Of a DNA stretch of 64,000 nt, positions 8,805-16,954 are shown piece after piece (positions within the stretch are counted from its first letter, which is position 1; each line of letters starts with the position of its first letter). Source of the stretch: an uncultured Alphaproteobacteria bacterium (lineage in GTDB: Bacteria > Pseudomonadota > Alphaproteobacteria > RF32 > CAG-239); assembly GCA_934277435.1 (NCBI GenBank), contig CAKQUE010000001.1, positions 186,001 to 250,000 of the forward strand. Reading direction: 5' to 3'. The notes beneath the pieces are model-generated. The model was not told where the DNA came from. It saw only the letters and a list, made by a program, of their open reading frames with translations, and did no database searches. A program made the translations under genes and the position numbers.

Positions 8805-9428
8805 ATGGCTGATTTGATTTTTTTATTTGTGTTAGTGGCTTTTTTGGCTGTGCGTCTTTACAGTGTGTTTGGCAAAGACAATGACGGCAAAAATGTTCGT
8901 GTTATTTTAAAACCTATTAATAAAAATTCGGAAGAAGCAATTGCTAACAATGTGGTGCACATTGTAAGGGCAAATGAGGCTGTGGATAAAGTTTCGGCTA
9001 ATGAAGAAACACCGGAAAATTTCAATAAAGAGATGTTTATGCAAGGCGCTCGTAAGGTTTTTGAACTGATATTGCAGGCTTTTAGCAGCGGTGATTTGTT
9101 GCCGGTTAAAGATTTGGTTAGCAAAAAAGTTTTTGAGGCTTTTAATACTACCTTGGCCGAAAGAAAAGAACAGAATATGACATCGGAAGTTGATTTTATT
9201 TGTTTTGATAAAAGCGAAATTAAAGATGTTAAGTTTTTGAAAAACAGCATAAAAGTTGTGGTCGAATTTGTGAGCGAACAGGTTAATTTGTTGCGCAATG
9301 CTCAAGGAGAAGTGGTTGAAGGCGATGAGAACTTTGTGCAAAAAATTACCGATGTTTGGACTTTTGAAAGAATGATAAATGCAAAAAACAATAATTGGGT
9401 GCTGGTTTCCACTAAAAAAACAGCTTAA
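8805..9428 (+). CDS. Tim44-like domain protein
   Basis: A 207-residue inner-membrane protein with one N-terminal transmembrane helix (ADLIFLFVLVAFLAVRLYSVFG), a spacer, and a C-terminal Tim44-like domain (about residues 80-205) ending in TDVWTFERM. Tim44 homologues are usual in alphaproteobacteria next to mltA and smr, exactly as here; the bacterial role is unsettled. The open frame extends upstream across secB, but ATG 8805 gives the usual N-terminus. The only purine-rich site (TGAGG) is rather far upstream. Its end overlaps mltA by 50 bases. Confidence 0.86.
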   Translation: MADLIFLFVLVAFLAVRLYSVFGKDNDGKNVRVILKPINKNSEEAIANNVVHIVRANEAVDKVSANEETPENFNKEMFMQGARKVFELILQAFSSGDLLPVKDLVSKKVFEAFNTTLAERKEQNMTSEVDFICFDKSEIKDVKFLKNSIKVVVEFVSEQVNLLRNAQGEVVEGDENFVQKITDVWTFERMINAKNNNWVLVSTKKTA

Positions 9429-10587
9429 TTTTGTTTTGTCGTTAACTCTGGTATTGCTGCTTAACGGCTGTTTTCGTGAAGAACCTAAAATTCCATCGGT
9501 TGAAGAAAGCAAAGTAGTTTTGAAAAAAACTAGTTTTAAACAGCTGCAAGGTTGGAATGCTGAAGATTTTGGCGAGGTTATTCCGGTTTTTGCTAAGAAT
9601 TGCCAGAATGTTTTGAAAAATAAAAATACTTACCTTTATAATTCGGTGATAAAGATAAAAACCGCGGACTATCAGCGTGTTTGCAAAAAGTTTGCCAATG
9701 CCGGTATAAGCAGCGGCGTGCAGATGAAAAAGTTTATAGAAAACGAGTTTGCGCCATACATAGTATCTGACGACGGTAAGGCTGACGGTAAATTTACATC
9801 TTATTATGAAGCGACAATTCACGCTTCTTTTGAAAAAAGCGCAAAATATAGATTTCCGATTTATGGCAGGCCGAATGATTTGATTGAAATAAATTTGAAA
9901 GATTTTGACAGCGCGTTGCCGAATACTCGTTTAGTCGGCAGAGTTGAAGGCAAAAAATTTATTCCGTATTATGACCGTCGACAAATTGAACAAAATGGTG
10001 TCAAGGCTCCGGTTTTGATGTGGGGTGATGATTTGGTCGATATTCACTTTATGCAGATTCAGGGTTCGGCTATTGCCATTATGGAAGATGGCTCCGAGTT
10101 AAGAATCGGTTTTGCCGATAGTAATGGGCGCAAGTTTAAAGGTATCGGTTCTATTTTGCTGCAAAAAGGTTTAATTAAACCTGGGGAAGCCTCTATGACG
10201 AAAATTCGTGATTGGCTGCGTAAAAATCCTCAGAAAGCGGCAGAAGTTATGGCTGAAAATGAACGTTTTATTTTTCAACGAGTGGTTGATGCAGATGGTC
10301 CGGTCGGGGCTTATGGGTTGTCACTGACAGCCGGTCGCAGTATGGCGGTTGATAATCGTTTTATACCATTAGGGGCGATGATGTGGCTGGATACGGTAAA
10401 TCCCGATAATGGAAAGATAGAAAAAGTTGTATTTGCGCAGGATATCGGTAGCGCTATCAAAGGCGTGGTGCGCGGTGACTATTTTTGGGGACATGGCGAA
10501 GAGGCGTTGGCAGAGGCTGGTCGTATGAATTCTGCCGGTAAATATTATTTGTTGGCTCCTAAATATTCTGCACCAAAGGTAAACTAA
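9379..10587 (+). CDS. mltA: Membrane-bound lytic murein transglycosylase A
   Basis: A 402-residue lipoprotein. The N-terminus has KK, a hydrophobic core and lipobox LNGC, for outer-membrane anchoring. The MltA domain spans roughly residues 110-290, and a C-terminal 3D domain follows with TAGRSMAVDNRFIPLGAMMW and FAQDIGSAIKG; the paired Asp residues are catalytic in the family. It cleaves glycan strands to 1,6-anhydro muropeptides. ATG 9379 lies inside the preceding gene and gives a longish n-region; no better start is visible. Its stop overlaps the smr start (TAATG). Confidence 0.93.
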   Translation: MQKTIIGCWFPLKKQLNFVLSLTLVLLLNGCFREEPKIPSVEESKVVLKKTSFKQLQGWNAEDFGEVIPVFAKNCQNVLKNKNTYLYNSVIKIKTADYQRVCKKFANAGISSGVQMKKFIENEFAPYIVSDDGKADGKFTSYYEATIHASFEKSAKYRFPIYGRPNDLIEINLKDFDSALPNTRLVGRVEGKKFIPYYDRRQIEQNGVKAPVLMWGDDLVDIHFMQIQGSAIAIMEDGSELRIGFADSNGRKFKGIGSILLQKGLIKPGEASMTKIRDWLRKNPQKAAEVMAENERFIFQRVVDADGPVGAYGLSLTAGRSMAVDNRFIPLGAMMWLDTVNPDNGKIEKVVFAQDIGSAIKGVVRGDYFWGHGEEALAEAGRMNSAGKYYLLAPKYSAPKVN

Positions 10588-11123
10588 TGGTTTTGCAAAG
10601 CGAAGATGAAGAATTTTGGCTGGACACGGTTAAAGATATTAAAAAAACGGCGTCAAATCAGATTATATCTTCAGCTAAGCCGAATCCTATTAAGCAAAAA
10701 GAAAAGGTTTATTATGCCACAAAGCAGGAATTTTCCAGCTATTCCAAATTTTTAGATGATTTTGAAAACGGCGGAATAGATAAATCGACTTTACGCAAGT
10801 TTAAGCGCGAAGAGTTTAAGGTGGAAGCGGTTTTGGATTTACACGGGCTGACAGAAGATGAGGCTTTTGCTAAGGTGGATAGTTTTATTCCGCAAAGTTA
10901 TGCTTTAGGTCGCCGCTGCGTTATGATTATAACCGGAAAAGGAATCAGAGTTCATCCGAATGACGATATTTTTACTTCTAAAGGTGTTTTACGCAAGCAA
11001 GTACCGCAATGGCTGAATATGGCACGTTTGAGAGCTATGATTTTGGTTTATAAGCATCCGTCTGAAAAAATGGGTGGTGAGGGCGCTCTTTATATCTTAT
11101 TGCGGCGAAATAAAGAATTTTAA
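10587..11123 (+). CDS. Smr-domain protein
   Basis: A 178-residue protein with a charged N-terminal half and a C-terminal Smr domain (about residues 88-176): VLDLHGLTEDEA, MIITGKGIR and the late GGEGALYILLRR. Smr domains act as DNA- or RNA-nicking endonucleases or nucleic-acid binders. The ATG overlaps the mltA stop, so translation is coupled. Tim44-MltA-Smr is a conserved alphaproteobacterial order. It ends four bases into the convergent next gene. Confidence 0.92.
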   Translation: MVLQSEDEEFWLDTVKDIKKTASNQIISSAKPNPIKQKEKVYYATKQEFSSYSKFLDDFENGGIDKSTLRKFKREEFKVEAVLDLHGLTEDEAFAKVDSFIPQSYALGRRCVMIITGKGIRVHPNDDIFTSKGVLRKQVPQWLNMARLRAMILVYKHPSEKMGGEGALYILLRRNKEF

Positions 11124-12214
11124 TAAGCTCGGCGCAAAGCGCGTTTCATATGTTGTTGTGTAATAGTGTATTCGGAATCATAAAAAGCTTCTTTTGAGAG
11201 GATATTTAATTTTTCTGATACTTTGTTTCTAAAGTATTGTTCAAGGTTGTAAGTAACAAGTTCCATCGGTATTGATAAGTACGTTTCTGCATGATTTTGC
11301 AAATAGTCCAAACGGTGGCTGAATAATTCTTCCATTTCAGGAAATTCAGTATAATTAACATTAGATTGCGCAATGTGTGTTGTTTCATGAAAAGCCAAGG
11401 TCAGACATTCTATTCCATTATATTTTTTTAAAAAATCTTTATTTAGATAGATGTCTTTGTAATCAGCGTAAGCATCCGCTTGTGTCCATTCTGCCACTTG
11501 TTCATCATTGTTTATCTGTTTTTGGCTCAGATAGTGAATTTTAGGCGGTTTAACATTATTAACTTCTGCAGTTATGCGACTGGTTTCATTTAAAATAAAA
11601 CGTTGTTCTTTTTCTGGTAAAGAATGAAAATTTTCTAATTTATTTTTTATATCAGGCAATGAAGCTATTTTAGACACAATTTGCCGTACTTTTTGATATT
11701 CATTTTCCATAAAGCGGGAGGAGATTTTAAGTTGAAGTAAGGCTTGAAATTTTTCGCTGTTTTGGTCTATAAATTCATTTTGGTGCAAGCGCTGCTGTTC
11801 TGTTGGAAAAATTGTTTGCGCATAAGAAAATAGAATATCCAGTTTTTTGCGGTTGCTCAAATTTTCGAGTAGTCTTGGCGAAGCCTTGCGCAAAATACGT
11901 TGATTGCGGCGTTTGTTTGTCGGCATAAAATAAACTCCATGGTCAGAGCAATCATAAATCATATCGCCAAAATAGTGATAAGCTGTTTCATTTAAACTAT
12001 TTAGCGTAAAGCCATTTATTTTAATCCAGATATCTTTTTTATTTTGTCCGCTGGTGCATTTATAATTTTTGAATATTTCTTTTATTTTTTGAATATGGCT
12101 TGGGCGATAAACCTTAAATTTAACAAACTCATGCGCATAGTCGTCTATATTTGGAACTATGTTTAAAATATCTGTGTGGCGTTCAAGCCATTTATATTCT
12201 TCTTTGCTTATCAT
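11120..12214 (-). CDS. Unknown protein with HExxH metalloprotease-like motif
   Basis: A 364-residue protein without signal peptide or membrane helix. The N-terminal half is basic and helical. The C-terminal part contains LAFHETTHIAQS (near residue 280), an HExxH zinc-binding pattern followed by an acidic EMEELFSHRLDYL segment that could supply the third ligand. I recognise no named family. It overlaps smr tail to tail by four bases. A metallopeptidase role is inference from the motif only. Confidence 0.6.
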   Translation of the reverse strand: MISKEEYKWLERHTDILNIVPNIDDYAHEFVKFKVYRPSHIQKIKEIFKNYKCTSGQNKKDIWIKINGFTLNSLNETAYHYFGDMIYDCSDHGVYFMPTNKRRNQRILRKASPRLLENLSNRKKLDILFSYAQTIFPTEQQRLHQNEFIDQNSEKFQALLQLKISSRFMENEYQKVRQIVSKIASLPDIKNKLENFHSLPEKEQRFILNETSRITAEVNNVKPPKIHYLSQKQINNDEQVAEWTQADAYADYKDIYLNKDFLKKYNGIECLTLAFHETTHIAQSNVNYTEFPEMEELFSHRLDYLQNHAETYLSIPMELVTYNLEQYFRNKVSEKLNILSKEAFYDSEYTITQQHMKRALRRAY

Positions 12215-12316
12215 AAAACAAGAATAACACCTTTTTGGCTAAAAATAAACATTTAATTTTAACAACTTTTTAACTTCGATTTGGTCATAATAAAGATGTT
12301 TTTAGGGAGAAGTACT

Positions 12317-12592
12317 ATGAAAAAATTATTTGTGTTGGGTTTGGTGGCATTGGTTGCCGCTTGTTCTTCCACCCCGCAAGAAACATATCCATACGGAATG
12401 ACTGAGGCGGAATGGAATCAGCTTTCGATTAAAGATAAAACAAAAATTCGCCGTGATTTTTATTTTTATGAAAAAGGTCAGGTTAATTTTGTAAATCCGG
12501 ATATGGATATTGAAGGTAAAAAAGAACAACCGAACATTTATCAAAAGAAAATTCAGAAAAAAGTTGAAGTTAAAGACTTTGACGGTGAGTAA
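12317..12592 (+). CDS. Small putative lipoprotein
   Basis: A 91-residue protein with lipobox LVAAC after MKKLFVLGLVA. Lipidation at Cys16 would anchor it to the envelope. The mature part is charged with no recognised domain. I use ATG 12317, which has GGGAGA seven bases upstream, instead of an open extension to 12281. A terminator follows. Confidence 0.75.
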   Translation: MKKLFVLGLVALVAACSSTPQETYPYGMTEAEWNQLSIKDKTKIRRDFYFYEKGQVNFVNPDMDIEGKKEQPNIYQKKIQKKVEVKDFDGE

Positions 12593-12612
12593 AGTATTTT
12601 GATTGTCTTTTT

Positions 12613-12640
12613 AAAAGTACCTGAATTTGGGTACTTTTTT
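12613..12640 (+). terminator. Intrinsic terminator after the lipoprotein gene
   Basis: AAAAGTACC (12613-12621) pairs with GGTACTTTT (12629-12637), followed by a T run. Confidence 0.85.
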
Positions 12641-12664
12641 TGTATCATTAACAAAATAAAGATA

Positions 12665-12684
12665 GGGCAAATTAATTTGCCCTA
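12665..12684 (-). terminator. Palindrome downstream of tRNA-Thr, probable terminator
   Basis: A perfect 20-base palindrome (AGGGCAAATT and its complement) just past the tRNA 3' end. On the minus strand it is followed by ATCTTTATTTTG, a weak T-rich tail. Confidence 0.55.
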
Positions 12685-12699
12685 ACCCTTTGAAAAGAA

Positions 12700-12775
12700 T
12701 GGTGCCGGTTATGTGACTCGAACACACGACCCACGCATTACGAATGCGTTGCTCTACCACCTGAGCTAAACCGGC
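12700..12775 (-). tRNA. tRNA-Thr (CGU anticodon)
   Basis: A 76-nt cloverleaf. The acceptor is GCCGGTT/AACCGGC, the D arm GCTC/GAGC, and the anticodon stem ACGCA/TGCGT holds loop TTCGTAA, anticodon CGT. The T loop is TTCGAGT. CCA is encoded. Confidence 0.96.
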
Positions 12776-12786
12776 AAACACAATAA

Positions 12787-12815
12787 TACATAAAGCAGTT
12801 TTGCTTATTTTGCAA
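12787..12815 (-). promoter_or_regulatory. Putative promoter of tRNA-Thr
   Basis: On the minus strand, TTGCAA (12815-12810), 17 bases, then TATGTA (12792-12787), placing the start a few bases before the tRNA. The tRNA-Pro promoter at 25448 uses the same -35 sequence. Confidence 0.5.
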
Positions 12816-12818
12816 GTA

Positions 12819-15245
12819 TTAACTTTGTTCTGTTTCACCTTTTTTGAGGGCGTAGAACTGATTGTCTTGAGCCACTTTTTCACCAGAGTGAACCACAATC
12901 TGTGGAAATGGTATTTCTATACCTTCTTCAATAAAGCGTTTGTTAATGGCAAAACGCAAATCACTTGGCACAATCCAGCCTTTCCAAATATCATTGGTGT
13001 AACAGCGCAATTCAAAGTTCAAACTGCTGTCGGCAAAGTCTTTGAACAGCACATAAGGCGCTGGATTTTTCATCACATATTTATGAGCAAGCGCACATTC
13101 AAGCAAAATTTTACGCACTTTTTCCACATCAGAACCATAAGCCACTCCAACGGAAATGCTTTGGCGCGAGATATTGTCGCCGTGGGTAAGGTTGACAATA
13201 GAGCTAGAAAGTAGGGTGGCGTTTGGCACAATCACACTGGTGCGGTTGAAGCTTTCCATTTCGGTAGAGCGAATGTTGATTTGCTTAATTTTGCCTTCGG
13301 TATCGTTCATTATTACCCAATCACCTACTTTGAACGGACGTTCAAACAAAATGATGATACCGGATACAAGGTTTTTAATCACATCTTGCAAACCAAAACC
13401 GATACCAACTGATAAAGCACCGGCGATGAAGGCGAGGTTGGTTAAGTCAACACCAACGGCGATAATGGCCAGCAAGCATGATATAATGAAACCGACAAAG
13501 CTGATACCAGAAATAAGCGAGTGTTTTATACCGTCGTCTATATCCATATTGTTAAAGACATTGGCAGCTAAGTGCTTTTTAATCAGCTTAACCACGGTTA
13601 AAGATACAAAGAACACTAAAATACCAAAAGCGATGGCAATTAATGAAATTTGTACGCCGCCGATTTTGAAGCCAAACAGCAGCTTTTTACCCATTTGCAG
13701 CATAAAGTCGCCTGGTAAACCCCAAAGGTTCAGCAATGTGAAAATAAAGGTTAAAACCAAAATAGGATTAATAAATGAGGTTATCCAAAATTCTATTTTA
13801 CTAACATTGCGTTTGGTTACTTTTATAGATTTCATCCAAGGGCTGGCAAGAACAAGACGTTTTATAATATCTATAAACGCGTGGCGGAATAGTTCAAAAA
13901 TACCAAAAATAACCATAGATAAAATTAGGTTGCGTAAAATGAAAGATGATAATTCCGGATAACCGATTAAAGATAAACCGAATGCAGTGGCCAAGAGCAG
14001 ATTGCTGGCAACCATAATTTTGAATCCGCTGTCTAAAGAGTCATTTTCTTCTTCATTTTCTTCAATATTTTCGGTGGTGATACCATTCATTTCTCGATAG
14101 GTGTCAACGGCGATTTTAATAATCCAAATCAAGAAGAATGCTTTAACCGCACAAGAAATCATGGTCAAAAAGTGAACAGTATCAATAGAGTAGTTTGCTT
14201 TTTGAGCTACCACCACTTGAATTAGAGCAATAGCATTACAGATAATGAACATGAAAATCACGCGGGTAAAACGCAAAGCTTTATCATTTGGAATATTAAA
14301 CAAACGCCATTGCGGGTAATTCGGCGCAAAAGTCACACGAGAAATAGTGGCTTCTATGATGGCTAAGAATGATGAAAAACCCGTAATCATCAAAACATGT
14401 CCCAGCAAACTGTCGCCAAAGATTTTGGTGCTGACCATCCAAATCATGCAAGCGCCGACAAAGGCGTCTGGAATAAGGCCTCGAGCTATGGCAACGGCAA
14501 TGGCGGCAACAATTTTGCGGCTGAAATGCGGAAGTTCAATGTCTTCTTTATAACCCCAATGGGTCAAGATGTATTTACGTAAAATAATAGCAACGGCAAG
14601 GGCTGCTACCAAAATCAGCGCCATGGAAACAATGCTTAAAATTGTGTAACTGCGGTCTGCCGCCGGAATGCTTTTGTACCAGTCAATCGGCGATTTTGTA
14701 ACATCCCAAAAGAAAATGGCATATAGTTTGAGGCTATTAAAGAAAACCATAGGATTAATCAGGGCTGATTGCTTGGTGATTAAATCACCATAAACTCTTT
14801 TGCTGCGGGCGTTTAAAACTTGTGTGGTTAAGTCCTCTATTTTTACAATCAGCAAATCCGCTTCTTTCAGCACGCGGTCTTCGGCGGTTAGCTGTTTAGT
14901 CAAATCATTGCGTTGTTTGGTTATCACCTTATCTTCTGTGGCGCCTTCTTTAGGTTCTCCAAGGGCGTCAAGCTGCTTTTGAATATATTTTATATCTTTA
15001 TCCAAATCTTTGCGGGTAGCGCTTATTTGAGCTTCTTGTTCGCTTAAATAGTTGACATAGGTGTTTATATTATCTTCGGTTAAATTTTCTTTCTTTAAAT
15101 TATCATCGATTTGTTCCAGCTTTTTATTGATTTTGTTAAAGTCTATGGAATTTTTAGAAGTTATCTCGTCTGCGGCTTGCAGATTACCGGCAAACAGCAC
15201 CGCGGCAAAAAGGATAATAAATAAAGTTTTAAAATATTTAACCAT
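12819..15245 (-). CDS. Large MscS-family mechanosensitive channel
   Basis: An 808-residue channel protein. It has a signal peptide (cleavage near NLQAADE), a periplasmic coiled-coil region (about 30-120), many transmembrane helices, and the C-terminal MscS core. The pore helix is GALSVGIGFGLQDVIKNLVSG and is followed by ERPFKVGDWV, the beta domain and VPNATLLSSSIVN. It would open under membrane tension to release solutes. The long N-terminus resembles MscK/YbdG-type relatives rather than minimal MscS. The stop lies 43 bases from the tRNA-Thr gene. Confidence 0.9.
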   Translation of the reverse strand: MVKYFKTLFIILFAAVLFAGNLQAADEITSKNSIDFNKINKKLEQIDDNLKKENLTEDNINTYVNYLSEQEAQISATRKDLDKDIKYIQKQLDALGEPKEGATEDKVITKQRNDLTKQLTAEDRVLKEADLLIVKIEDLTTQVLNARSKRVYGDLITKQSALINPMVFFNSLKLYAIFFWDVTKSPIDWYKSIPAADRSYTILSIVSMALILVAALAVAIILRKYILTHWGYKEDIELPHFSRKIVAAIAVAIARGLIPDAFVGACMIWMVSTKIFGDSLLGHVLMITGFSSFLAIIEATISRVTFAPNYPQWRLFNIPNDKALRFTRVIFMFIICNAIALIQVVVAQKANYSIDTVHFLTMISCAVKAFFLIWIIKIAVDTYREMNGITTENIEENEEENDSLDSGFKIMVASNLLLATAFGLSLIGYPELSSFILRNLILSMVIFGIFELFRHAFIDIIKRLVLASPWMKSIKVTKRNVSKIEFWITSFINPILVLTFIFTLLNLWGLPGDFMLQMGKKLLFGFKIGGVQISLIAIAFGILVFFVSLTVVKLIKKHLAANVFNNMDIDDGIKHSLISGISFVGFIISCLLAIIAVGVDLTNLAFIAGALSVGIGFGLQDVIKNLVSGIIILFERPFKVGDWVIMNDTEGKIKQINIRSTEMESFNRTSVIVPNATLLSSSIVNLTHGDNISRQSISVGVAYGSDVEKVRKILLECALAHKYVMKNPAPYVLFKDFADSSLNFELRCYTNDIWKGWIVPSDLRFAINKRFIEEGIEIPFPQIVVHSGEKVAQDNQFYALKKGETEQS

Positions 15246-15255
15246 GGATTTATTC

Positions 15256-16260
15256 CTATTTTTTTAGCAAAGATTTCAAAATATTATAAGCGTTTTGGGC
15301 TGTTCCGGCGCGTAAATCATCGGCAACACACCAAAAACTGAAACCATTTTCAACAGAAACATCTTGGCGCAGACGACTGATATAAATGTCGTTTTCACCT
15401 TGAACATCATTGATTGAAACATAGCCACAGTCAACATGTTTATCAAATACAACCACGCCTTTGGTATCGCGCATTTGGTTGCGAATCTGGTCTATATCTA
15501 CATCATCTTCGCATTCAACGTTAACAAATTCGCCAATGCCGATAAAAGCTGGAATAACAGCACAGTTGGCGTGTACTTTGATATTGCCGCCCAAAATCTT
15601 TTTAATTTCTACATTAGCTGACCATTCGTATTTTGTTTCATCGCCGATAAATTCGCCAACCTGCGGCAAAACGTTAAAGGCGATTTGTTTATGAAATATT
15701 TTTTCATCATCAACTAATGGCTCGTTCATAAAAATTTTGCGGGTTTGGGCAAAAAGCTCGTCCATAGCTTCGCGGCCATAAATTGAGGCTGCCATATAGG
15801 TGTTGATTACCAAACGTTTGATTTTGTGTGTTTCGGCAACTTTTTGTAAAGGCAGCATAATTTGTGTTACTTGTGGTGATGGAACGGCGATAATACCTTT
15901 TTTAGCATCGGCAATTTTTTCATCATTTAAGCCGGCAATAATCAACGGAACATCAGAATCTGCGGTATGAGCCGATGAACAATCAATAACCATTACTTTT
16001 TTTGCCGAAGCATGAGGAATATAGCGTTTCGCAACTTCTTCAGAAGTGGCAAACACGGCTATTTTTACAGATGAAAAATCAAAATCGTCTAAATTCCAAA
16101 CATCCATATCCACATCTTCGCCATAAGAAACCTGTGTGCCGAGAGGGCTGTTTGTGTCTACGGCAAAAATACTATCGGCAGGAGTGCCGTTTTCTTCCAA
16201 AATATTTAATAATTCACGACCTAAACTGTTATTTACACCAACAATGGCAATTTTATTCAT
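15256..16260 (-). CDS. ASADH-family protein lacking the catalytic Cys (Usg-like)
   Basis: A 334-residue member of the aspartate-semialdehyde dehydrogenase family, with the N-terminal NAD(P) motif IAIVGVNNSLGRELL and the C-terminal FWCVADDLRAGTAQNA. In active enzymes the nucleophile is in a PNCST-type motif. Here the equivalent stretch is IIAVPSPQVTQIML with no Cys, and the usual GHS histidine region reads FIGIGEFVNVE. It therefore looks catalytically inactive, like E. coli Usg (IAVPDS at the same place). The true Asd is expected elsewhere. The gene is 10 bases upstream of mscS. Confidence 0.82.
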   Translation of the reverse strand: MNKIAIVGVNNSLGRELLNILEENGTPADSIFAVDTNSPLGTQVSYGEDVDMDVWNLDDFDFSSVKIAVFATSEEVAKRYIPHASAKKVMVIDCSSAHTADSDVPLIIAGLNDEKIADAKKGIIAVPSPQVTQIMLPLQKVAETHKIKRLVINTYMAASIYGREAMDELFAQTRKIFMNEPLVDDEKIFHKQIAFNVLPQVGEFIGDETKYEWSANVEIKKILGGNIKVHANCAVIPAFIGIGEFVNVECEDDVDIDQIRNQMRDTKGVVVFDKHVDCGYVSINDVQGENDIYISRLRQDVSVENGFSFWCVADDLRAGTAQNAYNILKSLLKK

Positions 16261-16353
16261 GATAAGCCTCTTATAAAAACTTTAAACTATGCTCGCATCA
16301 TAAAACAAAAAGATTTACAAATAAATAAGATTTATTCGGAAAAATAAAAAAAA

Positions 16354-16373
16354 GCACTCGTGAAAACGAGTGC
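16354..16373. terminator. Bidirectional terminator
   Basis: GCACTCG (16354-16360) pairs with CGAGTGC (16367-16373). On the minus strand a long T run follows, closing the GC-rich gene at 16395. Confidence 0.88.
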
Positions 16374-16394
16374 CTTTAATATGTAAGATTTGAA

Positions 16395-16862
16395 CTACTT
16401 ATCTGTCAAACCATCGGCGCCGGCAACTTCCGGACTGAGCGGAGTGAGACGCTTGCGCGGCTTGGTGTACTTCTTGCTGTTGACCTTAGTCGGGGTGTAG
16501 CGCTTCCAGCGGGCTTTTTCATTTACCAGCTTGTAGGTCGTGCCGTCAAGCTGGAATTCAGAACCGACATTGGTCTCCGATGCGATGACCGAAGAGTCAA
16601 TGACCTGTGCCTTACCTGTCTGAACGTCAACAACCACAGATAGCGGATTACCATCCTTGACGAAAGCAAAGAATGGAACTCCTGCCGGACGCTTGAACGC
16701 ATCAACACGCAGTACCATCTTTACCATGCGCGGCACGAGCTTCGTCAGCATGTCGATGTTGAGAAGGTCAGGATTGGCCTTGTCAAACTTCTTGACAGCA
16801 CTGTTAGCTTTGCGGTTAGTAAAATAAGAGTTCAAACTCATTGAAGAAATAATCTTACACAT
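16395..16862 (-). CDS. Hypothetical protein, GC-rich and foreign-looking
   Basis: A 155-residue protein, basic, no signal peptide, with a Lys/Arg-rich C-terminus (YTKPRKRLTPLSPE). Its codon use differs strongly from every neighbour: Lys is mostly AAG, and C- and G-ending codons dominate, so the gene is visibly richer in GC than its AT-rich flanks. No good Shine-Dalgarno site precedes either ATG (16862 or 16838). It has its own terminator. I see no transposase or phage gene beside it. Recent horizontal acquisition is the likely explanation; function unknown. Confidence 0.65.
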   Translation of the reverse strand: MCKIISSMSLNSYFTNRKANSAVKKFDKANPDLLNIDMLTKLVPRMVKMVLRVDAFKRPAGVPFFAFVKDGNPLSVVVDVQTGKAQVIDSSVIASETNVGSEFQLDGTTYKLVNEKARWKRYTPTKVNSKKYTKPRKRLTPLSPEVAGADGLTDK

Positions 16863-16954
16863 ACGTAAATAATTTAAGGGTTAATAATAAATTCAATACC
16901 CAATTATATAACATTACTTTTTGGCAAAAGCAAGTATAATTTGTCAAAATTTTG

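Noticed and set aside
13156..13962. 268-residue open frame antisense to mscS
   Set aside because: The mirrored codons of the channel gene explain it; composition is unlike a real protein and no start signal is seen.
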